From NCBI RefSeq assembly GCF_002808045.1, contig NZ_CP025000.1, forward strand, positions 2,542,001 through 2,606,000: DNA of 64,000 nt. The letters run 5' to 3'. This document shows positions 17,800 to 26,824 of this stretch, piece by piece; position 1 is the stretch's first letter; every line of letters starts with the position of its first letter. The DNA is from Idiomarina sp. X4 (GTDB lineage: Bacteria > Pseudomonadota > Gammaproteobacteria > Enterobacterales > Alteromonadaceae). Below the pieces are notes generated by a model that did no database searches, was not told the DNA's origin, and was given only the letters and a program-made list of their open reading frames with translations. A program made the translations under genes and the position numbers.

Positions 17800-18816
17800 T
17801 TATATTGGCATGGTCTCTTTATTTTCAAGGTCGGCACGCAATGACTGAGTAACGGCGTCCGGCCAAACACTTGCCTGCACTCTGGCTATATGGCTTTCTT
17901 GCATCAAAAACATTGCGACGCGTGACTGACCAATGCCACCGCCAATCGTTAACGGCATCATCCCGTTCAAAAGCGACTGATGCCAGGGTAGTAAAAGCTT
18001 AAATTGTTGCTCACTCAATTCGAGTTGACGTTTTAGTGCCGCTTCATCAACCCGAATCCCCATCGATGAAAGCTCCAACGCATCATCAATCGCGTCATGC
18101 CATACCAATAAGTCACCGTTTAATCCGGTTTCTCCACTTTCTGATACGCTGCTCCAGTCGTCGTAGTCCGGCGCTCGCGCATCGTGTGCCTGACCATCAT
18201 TTAATGGCGCACCTATACCAATAATAAATACGGCCCCATGCGCTTTGGTGATTGCGCGCTCGCGCTGCTTAGAGCTGAGTTCCGGATATTGCTGAGCCAA
18301 GGTTTCACTGTGAATAAAATAAACCTTTTTCGGTAACGCTGTCCCGACAGCGCGAATGTCAGGAATACGCTCGATAGTGTTCAGCAACGCTGAATAGATA
18401 AGCCCAACCGTGTGTTTCAAGTAGCCCACACTTCGTTGTTTATCAGTGATGACTTTTTCCCAGTCCCATTGATCGACATAAACGGAGTGCTTTTGCCCCA
18501 GCATTTCCTCATCCGGCCGTAACGCCGTCATGTGCGTTAAAATGCCTTCACCTTCGCTAAAGCCATATTCGCCTAACACCTGTCGCTTCCACTTCGCTAA
18601 CGAATGCACCACTTCGTAGGTTTTATTCGGAATCGCCTTTATGGCCACTTTGACGGACTGTTCTTGTCCTGAGAGATCATCCTGCACGCCGGTTCCGCAC
18701 TCGCTTAGTAACGGCGCCTGAACCTCTGCAAGGTTGAGCGCCTGAGCCAGTTGCTGAGTAAATTGCGCTTTAATGTCTTTAATGAGTTGTTGTCGCTTTA
18801 TAAATGAATGCTTCAT
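17800..18816 (-). CDS. asnA: aspartate-ammonia ligase (asparagine synthetase A)
   Basis: Makes asparagine from aspartate, ammonia and ATP in the cytoplasm. The 338-residue protein matches AsnA along its length: an [12 protein letters not shown] start, [35 protein letters not shown] and the C-terminal [15 protein letters not shown] of this class II aminoacyl-tRNA-synthetase-like fold. E. coli AsnA is about 330 residues. It is divergent from an asnC regulator gene across a 134-base gap, the arrangement known in E. coli, where AsnC activates asnA. ATG with GGAG upstream. Confidence 0.97.
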   Translation of the reverse strand: MKHSFIKRQQLIKDIKAQFTQQLAQALNLAEVQAPLLSECGTGVQDDLSGQEQSVKVAIKAIPNKTYEVVHSLAKWKRQVLGEYGFSEGEGILTHMTALRPDEEMLGQKHSVYVDQWDWEKVITDKQRSVGYLKHTVGLIYSALLNTIERIPDIRAVGTALPKKVYFIHSETLAQQYPELSSKQRERAITKAHGAVFIIGIGAPLNDGQAHDARAPDYDDWSSVSESGETGLNGDLLVWHDAIDDALELSSMGIRVDEAALKRQLELSEQQFKLLLPWHQSLLNGMMPLTIGGGIGQSRVAMFLMQESHIARVQASVWPDAVTQSLRADLENKETMPI

Positions 18817-18950
18817 AAGTATCTCCCGCCGTTTGTTAACTTATTAACACTAAAAACCGGCAGGCATTCAACAGCTAAAAATAAAATTAGCGTTCCACTG
18901 TGAATAATTTAAAATTAAACACACTATATTCATTAAAACGTTAACGCATC

Positions 18951-19421
18951 ATGAAAAAAGCAACGCAAAATTATCAAATCGATAGTTTGGACAAAAATAT
19001 ACTATCAGAATTATTAGCCGACGCTCGCAAAGCCTACAGCGACATCGCTAAGCGCTACAAAGTGAGCCCCGCAACCATTCATGTTCGTGTCGAAAAGATG
19101 CGCACCGCAGGCATTATAGACGGTACGCATTTGCTGGTTAACTCAAAGGCATTGGGTTATGAAGTTTGCTGCTTTATTGGTATTACTTTGCGTCAGGCCG
19201 GTGATTATCCGGCAGCTATCGCTAAGCTTGAAAAGTTAGAGGAAGTCATCGAGGCACACTACACCACCGGTCAGTACAACGTGTTTATCAAAATACTGAC
19301 CCGCTCAATTGACGACTTACAGCATATTCTGATTAACCGAATTCAAGCCATACCGGAAATACAGTCAACAGAGACATTAATTTCGTTACAACAGCCAATA
19401 AAGCGAGACTTACAGCCTTAA
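18951..19421 (+). CDS. asnC: Lrp/AsnC-family transcriptional regulator
   Basis: A 156-residue regulator. The N-terminus NYQIDSLDKNILSELLADARKAYSDIAK with KVSPATIHVRVEKM is the AsnC/Lrp helix-turn-helix. The C-terminal half (YEVCCFIGITL, VIEAHYTTGQYNVFIKI) is the RAM/ligand-binding domain that assembles octamers and senses asparagine in E. coli AsnC. The position divergent from asnA supports the specific assignment. The shared 134-base gap is AT-rich and holds GTTAAC-type half repeats, possible binding sites that I cannot define further. Confidence 0.93.
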   Translation: MKKATQNYQIDSLDKNILSELLADARKAYSDIAKRYKVSPATIHVRVEKMRTAGIIDGTHLLVNSKALGYEVCCFIGITLRQAGDYPAAIAKLEKLEEVIEAHYTTGQYNVFIKILTRSIDDLQHILINRIQAIPEIQSTETLISLQQPIKRDLQP

Positions 19422-19539
19422 CCTGTGTGGTCATTTACCTCAGGAATGAAACGAAACACCGAAAAAGAAGCGCTTATATATCAGTATCTGTTAGGGTAAA
19501 GTCACTCATAATAGTCACTAGAATAAGAAGGAAGCCCGT

Positions 19540-22167
19540 ATGTTACGAAAGTGCATTCGTTACGTCAGTGCGCTCACAGTCGCTATCGTTGCGGTACCAT
19601 CGATAGCCTCTGCCGAGAACTTGTCGTACTACTTACCCTCGGATGTCAGCTATGACGAAAGCATAACCAAGCCTAAAGAAGCGCTGGGTTATAACGTTGG
19701 CGACTGGCACGCCCGCCCAGAGCAGATTGTTAACTACATGAAGCTACTGGCAAAAGAGTCTGATCGCATCACTATTGAAGAAACCGGGCGCACTCACGAG
19801 CAGCGCCCATTGGTCTTACTAACGGTGACTTCACCGGATAACCACAAAAACATTGAAGACGTCCGCGAGCGCCACTTAGCGGCTGCCGATACTTCACGTG
19901 ATGCCGATCCCGACAACACGCCCTTAGTCTTGTACATGGGCTACAGTATTCACGGTGACGAGTCCAGTGGCAGTAATGCAGCCATTTTATTGGCTTATTA
20001 CCTAGCGGCAGCACAAGGCGAAGCTATTGACGCAGTATTAAACGATTCAGTGGTGCTTTTAGACCCGTCATTCAACCCGGACGGCTTGGCGCGTTTTGCA
20101 CAATGGGCAAATCAGCATAAAAGCCAAAACCTGGTCGCAGACCCACAAAGTCGTGAACACGTACAGCCGTTTGTTCGTGGCCGCGTGAATCACTACTGGT
20201 TTGATCTGAACCGTGACTGGCTGCTGTTGCAACACCCTGAGTCACGAGCTCGAATCGCTAACTTCCAGAAATGGAAGCCAAACGTGCTCACCGATTACCA
20301 CGAAATGGGCACTAACAGCACTTACTTCTTTCAGCCAGGCATCCCGTCACGAAAAAACCCGCTGACACCGGATGAGAATGTACGTTTGACCGAGATATTA
20401 GCAGCAGAGCATGCGGACTCGCTGGATGATATTGGTAGCCTTTATTATACCGAAGAGTCATTCGATGATTTCTATTACGGTAAAGGTTCAACCTACCCTG
20501 ATATTCAGGGTGCCGTTGGTATTTTATTTGAGCAGGCATCAAGTCGTGGGCACCTGCAGGATTCCGTAAACGGTGAAGTGGCCTTTCCATTCACGATTCG
20601 CAATCAGTTTGTTGCCTCACTTAGCACCATTTACGGCGCTCATAAAAGCAAAGCTCGCTTTATTCGTTTTCAAGAACAAGCGTACGACAATGCACTGGAA
20701 GCAGCGGCTAGTCAGAACTTCGATGGCTATCTGGTTGGCGATGCAACAGACGCATCACGCCTGCAGGGCTTCATTGATATTTTGAAACAGCACGGCATCG
20801 AAGGCTATCGAATTGAAAAAGACATCGAAAAAGACGGTGAAGTCTACAAAGCCGGTCAAAGCTACTTCATTCCTGCGAAGCAAGACCAGTTTGGCTTAAT
20901 TCAGGGTATCTTCAGCACTCGCAAAGACTTCCCGGACAACACTTTCTACGATGTGTCAGGCTGGACCTTAGCACACGCGTTCAACTTACCGTTTACGACC
21001 CACCGGGGTCGCATCCAAATTGCAGACAACGCATGGGATGCGCCGGTTCAACAGCAAACGACATTGGAAGACGCGTACGCTTATGCTTTCAACTGGGACA
21101 ACTACAATGCACCGGCGCTGTTACAAAGCTTGCTTGAAAACGACATTCACGCTCGTCAATCAACCAAGTCATTTGCCGTAAAAGCTCAGGGTCAACGTAA
21201 AACTTTTGAGCCGGGTGCGGTTATTGTGCCTAAGGCGTACCAGAATAAAGAGTGGCGCCAGGTGCAACGCCTTCTGGCAACCCTGGCAAAAGAGCACAAA
21301 GTGGCGGTTACCTCAATTGGCACAGGCCTGACACCAGAAGGCGTCGATTTAGGCAGCCGTAACATTCAGCCGGTCGAAAAGCCGAGCGTGATGATGATGA
21401 CTGGTGACGGCGTTAACCTATACGAAGCTGGCGAAGCTTGGTACTACCTGGATCGCCATGTGGGTATTCCGCTTTCGATGGTCGATACCGATCGCCTCTC
21501 ACGTGTTGATTTAAGCCGCTATTCTCACATTATTATGGTCGATGGCTGGTACAACACTTACCTGTCAGACGACATCAAAGAGAAGCTAAAACAGTGGGTT
21601 CAGCAAGGTGGTGTCGTTATTGGTCAACGTGGCGGCGCTGAGTGGTTGTCAAACAATGGCTTGCTGCACGCTCGCTATGTAGACAGCGACGTGTTTAAAA
21701 ATGCGTTTAAACAGGACGGCCTGACCTACCAGGAGCGAGATGACTTCTACGCAGAGCAACGTATTGCCGGCGCTATTTTCTCGATGGACGTGGACACTTC
21801 GCATCCGCTGTTCTATGGCTTTCCGCGTTCAACCATGCCGGTATTCAAAAGCTCATTAGAAGCATTTGAAACACCAGAGTCGCCGTTTGTCTCCGTTGCT
21901 AAATACAGCGACGCCCCACTATTAAGTGGTTATGCCGACAAACGTAACCGCGACATTTTGAAAGGCAAAACCAACATCGCCGCCCACCGCTTTGGTGATG
22001 GTCATGTTATAGCCTTTACCGATAACGTAAATTTCCGTGCTTATTTCTGGGGCACGGCAAAACTATTGAGTAACGCTATTTACTTGGGCGACCGCATCAA
22101 CGTTTACGCACAACCGCTAAAAGATAAAGCGGCAGCAGATGAAGAAGCTGCGGAGCAGTCACACTAA
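19540..22167 (+). CDS. secreted M14-family zinc carboxypeptidase
   Basis: An 875-residue exported metallopeptidase. The signal peptide ends near ASAEN (about residue 26). The M14 domain shows the zinc ligands H138 and E141 in SIHGDESSGSN and H254 in TDYHEMG, plus NRDW (224-227), whose arginine fits substrate binding. The C-terminal 350 residues have a glutamine-amidotransferase-like pattern (GWYNTYLSDDIKEKLKQWVQQGGVVIGQRGG), as in large marine M14 proteins. It would trim peptides outside the inner membrane. ATG with AAGGAAG upstream. A strong terminator follows, so it is probably monocistronic. Confidence 0.92.
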   Translation: MLRKCIRYVSALTVAIVAVPSIASAENLSYYLPSDVSYDESITKPKEALGYNVGDWHARPEQIVNYMKLLAKESDRITIEETGRTHEQRPLVLLTVTSPDNHKNIEDVRERHLAAADTSRDADPDNTPLVLYMGYSIHGDESSGSNAAILLAYYLAAAQGEAIDAVLNDSVVLLDPSFNPDGLARFAQWANQHKSQNLVADPQSREHVQPFVRGRVNHYWFDLNRDWLLLQHPESRARIANFQKWKPNVLTDYHEMGTNSTYFFQPGIPSRKNPLTPDENVRLTEILAAEHADSLDDIGSLYYTEESFDDFYYGKGSTYPDIQGAVGILFEQASSRGHLQDSVNGEVAFPFTIRNQFVASLSTIYGAHKSKARFIRFQEQAYDNALEAAASQNFDGYLVGDATDASRLQGFIDILKQHGIEGYRIEKDIEKDGEVYKAGQSYFIPAKQDQFGLIQGIFSTRKDFPDNTFYDVSGWTLAHAFNLPFTTHRGRIQIADNAWDAPVQQQTTLEDAYAYAFNWDNYNAPALLQSLLENDIHARQSTKSFAVKAQGQRKTFEPGAVIVPKAYQNKEWRQVQRLLATLAKEHKVAVTSIGTGLTPEGVDLGSRNIQPVEKPSVMMMTGDGVNLYEAGEAWYYLDRHVGIPLSMVDTDRLSRVDLSRYSHIIMVDGWYNTYLSDDIKEKLKQWVQQGGVVIGQRGGAEWLSNNGLLHARYVDSDVFKNAFKQDGLTYQERDDFYAEQRIAGAIFSMDVDTSHPLFYGFPRSTMPVFKSSLEAFETPESPFVSVAKYSDAPLLSGYADKRNRDILKGKTNIAAHRFGDGHVIAFTDNVNFRAYFWGTAKLLSNAIYLGDRINVYAQPLKDKAAADEEAAEQSH

Positions 22168-22189
22168 AACTTTATAGAACCGTAAAGTC

Positions 22190-22224
22190 AGACGCTGCCT
22201 GGTATACCAGGCAGCGTCTTTTAT
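22190..22224 (+). terminator. rho-independent terminator after the M14 peptidase gene
   Basis: AGACGCTGCCTGG (22190-22202) pairs perfectly with CCAGGCAGCGTCT (22207-22219) around TATA, followed by a short T-rich tail. It starts 22 bases after the stop codon. Confidence 0.9.
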
Positions 22225-22340
22225 CTCCTTCCTATCATCCCTATTTCCTCGCTATCTTTACATTTCCTTTGCTGGCAAAGCGGAAACTCCTGGTCTACCT
22301 TAACTAGTGACACTTAAAATCTCATAAAAAAGAGGTGCTT

Positions 22341-22511
22341 ATGTTACGTTGGGTATTAATCTTTTTAGTGGTCGCTGTCATCGCTGCGGTATTTGGTTTT
22401 GGCGGAATTGCAGGTGCTGCTGCTGAAATCGCCAAAATCATTTTCTATATCTTTATCATTCTGTTTGCGATATCTCTGGTTGTTCGCCTCATGAGAGGAT
22501 CTGGAAGGTAA
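22341..22511 (+). CDS. ytjA: DUF1328-family small membrane protein
   Basis: A 56-residue protein beginning [20 protein letters not shown] and ending RLMRGSGR. Two hydrophobic helices are separated by [13 protein letters not shown], the signature arrangement of the YtjA/DUF1328 family of small inner-membrane proteins, some of which respond to stress. GAGGTG precedes the ATG. It stands alone between the M14 terminator and the cstA-like gene. The exact function of the family is not established. Confidence 0.88.
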   Translation: MLRWVLIFLVVAVIAAVFGFGGIAGAAAEIAKIIFYIFIILFAISLVVRLMRGSGR

Positions 22512-22632
22512 TTAAGGGGTTAGACAAACAATTAGACATTGGTCGAATGCACACTATTATTGAATATGCGCTACACTAGCGCGCTGTATTTGATCAATGT
22601 CCTTCTAACCCAATAACAACGAGGCTAACGCC

Positions 22633-24315
22633 ATGAACGCTATCGTCATGATGCTTTTAGGTTTAGGCGCAATGTTTCTCGGTTATGTGTTTTACTCAAA
22701 ATTCATTGCCGAAAAAATCTTTAAGCTTGATCCTAATTTTAAAACCCCCGCCCATGAACTCGAAGACGGCGTCGACTTTGTTCCGACCAATAAATACGTA
22801 CTTTGGGGTCACCATTTTACTTCTGTTGCAGGCGCTGCTCCTATCATCGGACCGGCAATTGCGGTTATCTGGGGCTGGGTCCCCGCATTTCTGTGGGTCG
22901 TTTTTGGTACGATTTTCTTCGCGGGGGTTCATGACGCTGGCGCTATTTGGGCAAGTAACCGAAACAAAGCTAAGTCTATCGGTAATTTAACCGGTGATGT
23001 TGTTGGAAAACGCTCGCAAACATTATTCATGATTGTCATTTTCCTGGTATTGCTGATGGTTAACGCAGTATTTGCCACCGCAATTTCAGGTTTGCTGATT
23101 AAATTCTCAAGCTCCGTTGTGCCGGTATGGGGTGCCATCTTTGTTGCGCTTATTATCGGTCAAATCATTTTCCGTAAGTGGATGGGGCTGGGCATGGTTT
23201 CCGTGCTTGGTGTCATCGCTTTGTACGTGCTGATTTGGGTTGGACCGTCAGTGCCTCTGGAGTTACCTGAGACCGTTATGGGTGTCAGCGACAATGCTCA
23301 GTGGGTGCTTATTCTGTTTGGTTACGCGGCTATTGCTTCGTTACTGCCAGTTTGGATGTTGCTGCAACCACGTGACTACATCAACGGCTTGCAGCTGTTT
23401 ATCGGTCTTATTCTCCTTTACGGCGCCACCCTGCTATTAGGACCTGAAATTTCAGCGCCGGCGTTCAATAGCAATACACCGGAAGGCACGCCATCAATGC
23501 TGCCGCTGCTTTTTGTAACCATTGCCTGTGGTGCAATTTCCGGTTTCCACGGTCTGGTGGCTTCAGGAACCACATCTAAACAGCTAGACAAAGAAACTGA
23601 CGCTCGTTTTGTTGGCTACTTTGGTGCTATTGGCGAAGGTTCGCTGTCACTGGCGACCATTATTGCGGCTACCGCAGGTTTTGCGACACTGGCTGACTGG
23701 GAAGCCGTATATTCGTCATTTGGTCAAGGCGGTGTTTCGGCATTCGTTGAAGGTGGTGCCAACATTATTAGTCAGGGTATTGGTCTGGAAGCCGATATTG
23801 CAGAAACATTATTGACCGTCATGGCGGTGTTATTTGCCGGTACAACAATGGATACCGGTCTTCGTCTTCAGCGCTATATATTCCAGGAGTGGGGTGGCCT
23901 ATACAACATCCGTTGGATGCAAAAAGCCTTACCTGCAACCTTGCTGGCAGTCGGTTCATGTTTATTGCTTGCCTTCGGTGCCGGCGGAGCTGATGGTACA
24001 GGCGGCCTGGTCATTTGGCCTCTGTTTGGTACGACTAACCAGCTACTTGCCGGGCTGACACTGTTGGTAATTACCGTTATGTTGGTACGCTTAGGGCGTC
24101 CAATGTATTACACCTTATTGCCGCTTATTTTCTTATTAATAATGACGGTATTCGCGCTTATTGTTCAGCTGAAAGGCTTTTATGATAAAGGCGACTGGTT
24201 CCTGTTATCTCTTGACTTGGTAGTACTTGTTGCTGCTATTTGGATTGCTCTGGAAGCAAGTGCCAGCTTGTCTAAAATTAAAAAAGAACAAAAGGCGGAG
24301 AAGACGAAAGGGTAA
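22633..24315 (+). CDS. cstA: CstA-family carbon starvation / peptide transporter
   Basis: A 560-residue membrane protein with many helices. Hallmarks are YSKFIAEKIFKLD, TSVAGAAPIIGPAIAVIWGW near residue 65-85, FAGVHDAGAIWASNR, and SGFHGLVASGTTSKQLDKE near residue 305. CstA-family proteins import pyruvate or peptides when carbon is limiting. E. coli CstA is longer (about 700 residues); this is the shorter form. The stop overlaps the next gene by one base (TAATG), so cstA, the cory-CC-star gene and the ArsA-like ATPase form an operon. Peptide or pyruvate uptake would suit the peptidase-rich context, but the substrate is inference. Confidence 0.92.
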   Translation: MNAIVMMLLGLGAMFLGYVFYSKFIAEKIFKLDPNFKTPAHELEDGVDFVPTNKYVLWGHHFTSVAGAAPIIGPAIAVIWGWVPAFLWVVFGTIFFAGVHDAGAIWASNRNKAKSIGNLTGDVVGKRSQTLFMIVIFLVLLMVNAVFATAISGLLIKFSSSVVPVWGAIFVALIIGQIIFRKWMGLGMVSVLGVIALYVLIWVGPSVPLELPETVMGVSDNAQWVLILFGYAAIASLLPVWMLLQPRDYINGLQLFIGLILLYGATLLLGPEISAPAFNSNTPEGTPSMLPLLFVTIACGAISGFHGLVASGTTSKQLDKETDARFVGYFGAIGEGSLSLATIIAATAGFATLADWEAVYSSFGQGGVSAFVEGGANIISQGIGLEADIAETLLTVMAVLFAGTTMDTGLRLQRYIFQEWGGLYNIRWMQKALPATLLAVGSCLLLAFGAGGADGTGGLVIWPLFGTTNQLLAGLTLLVITVMLVRLGRPMYYTLLPLIFLLIMTVFALIVQLKGFYDKGDWFLLSLDLVVLVAAIWIALEASASLSKIKKEQKAEKTKG

Positions 24316-24599
24316 TGAACATGAGCATGAACATTCATTCGGTAAAACGTTGGCTCAGTCGTGCAGGCGAGTTGGTAAACGAGTTTTATAACGCGCCCTA
24401 CCGCTCTGCCATTGCCCGCGCTAAACGCGACGAAGATGACTTGTTCATGCTCTTAGTTTACTCCGAGATAATGGGCGTGCCGAACCCGGCCGCCTATTAC
24501 ACCTTAGAGTTGCAACCATTAATGTTAGAACGCTTTCACGAATGGCACAAAAGAATGGGTATGGAGCACTCACCGCTCGACCATTTTCGTTGTTGCTGA
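24315..24599 (+). CDS. cory-CC-star family small protein
   Basis: A 94-residue protein ending in two cysteines right before the stop codon (FRCC), as in the family named cory-CC-star. It has SAIARAKRDEDDLFMLLVYSEIMGVPNPAAYYTLEL in the middle and no membrane helix. Its function is unknown. Its start overlaps the cstA stop and the ArsA-like ATPase follows after 38 bases. The C-terminal cysteine pair could bind metal or be handled by the ATPase, whose relatives (ArsA, Get3) work with metalloids or with C-terminal segments of membrane proteins; that link is speculation. Confidence 0.75.
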   Translation: MNMSMNIHSVKRWLSRAGELVNEFYNAPYRSAIARAKRDEDDLFMLLVYSEIMGVPNPAAYYTLELQPLMLERFHEWHKRMGMEHSPLDHFRCC

Positions 24600-24637
24600 T
24601 TCGCTTATTTTTCACCTTCCCGAAAAGAGTCCGTTGT

Positions 24638-25648
24638 ATGCAGTTATCCAGTAAAAAGGTGTTACTTGTTGGAGGCAAAGGTGGTGTTGGTAAAACCACA
24701 GTATCGTCTTCATTAGCCATGTTAGCAGCTAAAAGTGGAAAAAAAGTCTTACTGGTATCTACGGACCCTGCTCACAGCCTGTCCGACGTCTTCAATATGG
24801 ACATTGGTGATCGTTTGCACCACGTTTCTGACAACCTCACAGTTATGGAGATTGATCCGGACAAAGAGGTGAAAGAACATATCGAACGTGTTAGTGCACA
24901 AATGAAGCGCTTTACCAACCCTGATTTATTCCCTGAAATTGAACGGCAAATGCGATTGACACAGCAGTCACCGGGTGCGCAGGAAGCCGCCATGCTCGAG
25001 CGCATTTGCAAGATTATTGATCAAGCCGAGCAAGACTTTGATTTGCTCGTTTTCGATACGGCACCAACAGGTCATACATTGCGGCTACTGTCTTTACCTG
25101 AAGCTATGGCGGCCTGGACACAAGGCATGCTACGTTCGCAAAAACGCTCAGAAGAACTCGACAGTGTCTTGGAGCACTTGTCACCTAAAGCAGGTAAAGA
25201 TATTAATAACCCCATGGCAGACCCCTCTGAAAATGCCAGCGACGGTATGACAGAAAAGACCAAGGCCATTACTGAACAGTTATTGAATCGTCAACGCCTC
25301 TTTCAGCGTACCCGTCGATTGTTGCAAGACCCAACTTACACCGGCATTTTCTTCGTACTGACGCCTGAGCGCTTACCAATTAACGAAACTCAGCGTGCAT
25401 TGCAGTCCTTAACCGAGGAGAAGCTAACGGTTTCTGGTGTGATCATTAATCGTATACTGCCTGAATCAATAGACGGTGGCTTCCTGGCGAAACGAAAAGA
25501 ACAGGAACAAACCTACCTCAAGCTCATTGAAAGTACTTTCTCTCAATGGCCAAATTTCAAACTGTATTTACAAGAAGAAGACATTCATGGCGTCGATGCC
25601 CTGTCAGCATTTGCAAAAGAGCTAGAGCAAAGCGGCTTTTCTGTCTAA
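24638..25648 (+). CDS. ArsA/Get3-family ATPase
   Basis: A 336-residue P-loop ATPase from the ATG at 24638; the frame extends 32 codons upstream, but that part overlaps the previous gene and is not family-like. The deviant Walker A is GGKGGVGKTT (12-21), LLVSTDPAHSLSDVF is the switch I-like region, LLVFDTAPTGHTLRLL is switch II, and VINRILPES lies near the C-terminus. This is a single ATPase unit, as in Get3 and single-domain ArsA proteins, which dimerise. No arsenite pump or ars regulator is nearby, so arsenic resistance is unlikely. The link with cstA and the CC-star protein suggests a role in handling that transporter or the small protein. Confidence 0.88.
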   Translation: MQLSSKKVLLVGGKGGVGKTTVSSSLAMLAAKSGKKVLLVSTDPAHSLSDVFNMDIGDRLHHVSDNLTVMEIDPDKEVKEHIERVSAQMKRFTNPDLFPEIERQMRLTQQSPGAQEAAMLERICKIIDQAEQDFDLLVFDTAPTGHTLRLLSLPEAMAAWTQGMLRSQKRSEELDSVLEHLSPKAGKDINNPMADPSENASDGMTEKTKAITEQLLNRQRLFQRTRRLLQDPTYTGIFFVLTPERLPINETQRALQSLTEEKLTVSGVIINRILPESIDGGFLAKRKEQEQTYLKLIESTFSQWPNFKLYLQEEDIHGVDALSAFAKELEQSGFSV

Positions 25649-25737
25649 ACCTTTCTAATTTCTTTCATCGCAAAGTCATCGTTTTGACCTAAACTGCGTA
25701 TATATAACTATTTAACCTCAAGAATAAGGAGTAGACG

Positions 25738-26754
25738 ATGCGTGCTGTCGGATACCACCGCTCTCTTCCTATTGATGACCCTAAGTCGCTAGAAGACATT
25801 GAAATTGACAAACCAACGGCCGGTGACCATGACTTATTGGTCAAAGTGAAAGCCGTTGCCGTTAACCCGGTTGATACTAAAATCAGGATGCGCGCGGAGC
25901 CAGAGTCCGACTATAAAGTCATCGGTTGGGACGCAGTCGGCGAAGTCGTCGAAACAGGAAGCAAGGTGAAAGGCTTCAGCGCCGGCGATCGAGTCTGGTA
26001 TGCGGGCGATCTGACACGCCCGGGCTGCAATGCCGAGTACCAGGCGGTTGATTACCGTATAGCCTCACACGCTCCGGACACTTTAGACGACACTCAGGCA
26101 GCCGCCATGCCCCTAACGACAATTACCGCATGGGAACTGTTGTTTGATCGGTTACAAATTGATGCGCCCTCACCTCACGAAAAGCGTACGTTACTGATTG
26201 TTGGCGGTGCCGGCGGTGTTGGTTCAATACTTACGCAATTGGCGGTACAGCTGACCGATGCTACCGTTATCGCAACCGCTTCCCGCCCTGAGTCGCAACA
26301 GTGGGTGAAGGCATTAGGCGCACACCATGTTATCGATCACAGTAAGCCATTGGGTGATCAAATTAAACACCTCGATATTGGCCAGGTAACCGATGTGGCT
26401 TGTTTAACGCACAGCGAGCAGTATTTCGAACAAAGCATGGACTTTATGGCACCGCAAGGTCGCTTTAGCTTAATTGATGACCCCGCAGAGCCTTTGGATA
26501 TTCGCTTAATGAAACAGAAGAGCATCAGTTTGCATTGGGAATTTATGTATACCCGATCGATGTTCACAACCACCGACATGATAAAGCAACAGGAATTGTT
26601 ACAGTCGGTAGCAAATCTAGTCGACAACCATCAGATACGCTCGACGCTAGGCCAGAATCTTGGGTCAATGAATGCAGAGAACTTGAAACAGGCGCATGCG
26701 GCATTAGAAACGCATAAAACGATAGGCAAAATCGTCCTAACCGTCGACGAATAG
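25738..26754 (+). CDS. MDR-family zinc-type alcohol dehydrogenase/quinone reductase-like protein
   Basis: A 338-residue medium-chain reductase. The N-terminal GroES-like part has VKAVAVNPVDTKIR and the NAD(P)-binding Rossmann motif is LLIVGGAGGVGSILTQLA (about 154-171). The structural-zinc cysteines of classic alcohol dehydrogenases are absent, which suggests the zinc-independent quinone oxidoreductase type. Substrate unknown. AAGGAG precedes the ATG. It ends 8 bases before the palindrome that controls the efflux operon and is probably a separate unit. Confidence 0.9.
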   Translation: MRAVGYHRSLPIDDPKSLEDIEIDKPTAGDHDLLVKVKAVAVNPVDTKIRMRAEPESDYKVIGWDAVGEVVETGSKVKGFSAGDRVWYAGDLTRPGCNAEYQAVDYRIASHAPDTLDDTQAAAMPLTTITAWELLFDRLQIDAPSPHEKRTLLIVGGAGGVGSILTQLAVQLTDATVIATASRPESQQWVKALGAHHVIDHSKPLGDQIKHLDIGQVTDVACLTHSEQYFEQSMDFMAPQGRFSLIDDPAEPLDIRLMKQKSISLHWEFMYTRSMFTTTDMIKQQELLQSVANLVDNHQIRSTLGQNLGSMNAENLKQAHAALETHKTIGKIVLTVDE

Positions 26755-26762
26755 TTTTACAA

Positions 26763-26780
26763 ACATACATGAATGTATGT
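26763..26780. promoter_or_regulatory. AcrR/TetR-type operator palindrome
   Basis: ACATACAT-GA-ATGTATGT is a perfect 8+2+8 palindrome 45 bases upstream of the efflux adaptor start. It shares both half-sites with the E. coli AcrR operator, though with a shorter spacer. It probably binds a TetR-family repressor of the RND pump. No such repressor gene lies in the window. Confidence 0.7.
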
Positions 26781-26824
26781 ATAATTCTGCGGTACTTAAA
26801 AATAGACCAGCTAGAGGTATTTTG

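Noticed and set aside
24542..24637. N-terminal extension of the ArsA-like ATPase
   Set aside because: It overlaps the cory-CC-star gene and places a non-conserved segment before the P-loop; the ATG at 24638 fits the family.
24638..25648. Arsenic resistance pump ATPase
   Set aside because: No arsB, arsR or arsD is nearby and the protein has only one ATPase unit; ArsA is kept only as a family name.
26777..26824. Earlier start of the efflux adaptor
   Set aside because: It would begin inside the operator palindrome and push the lipoprotein signal away from the N-terminus.
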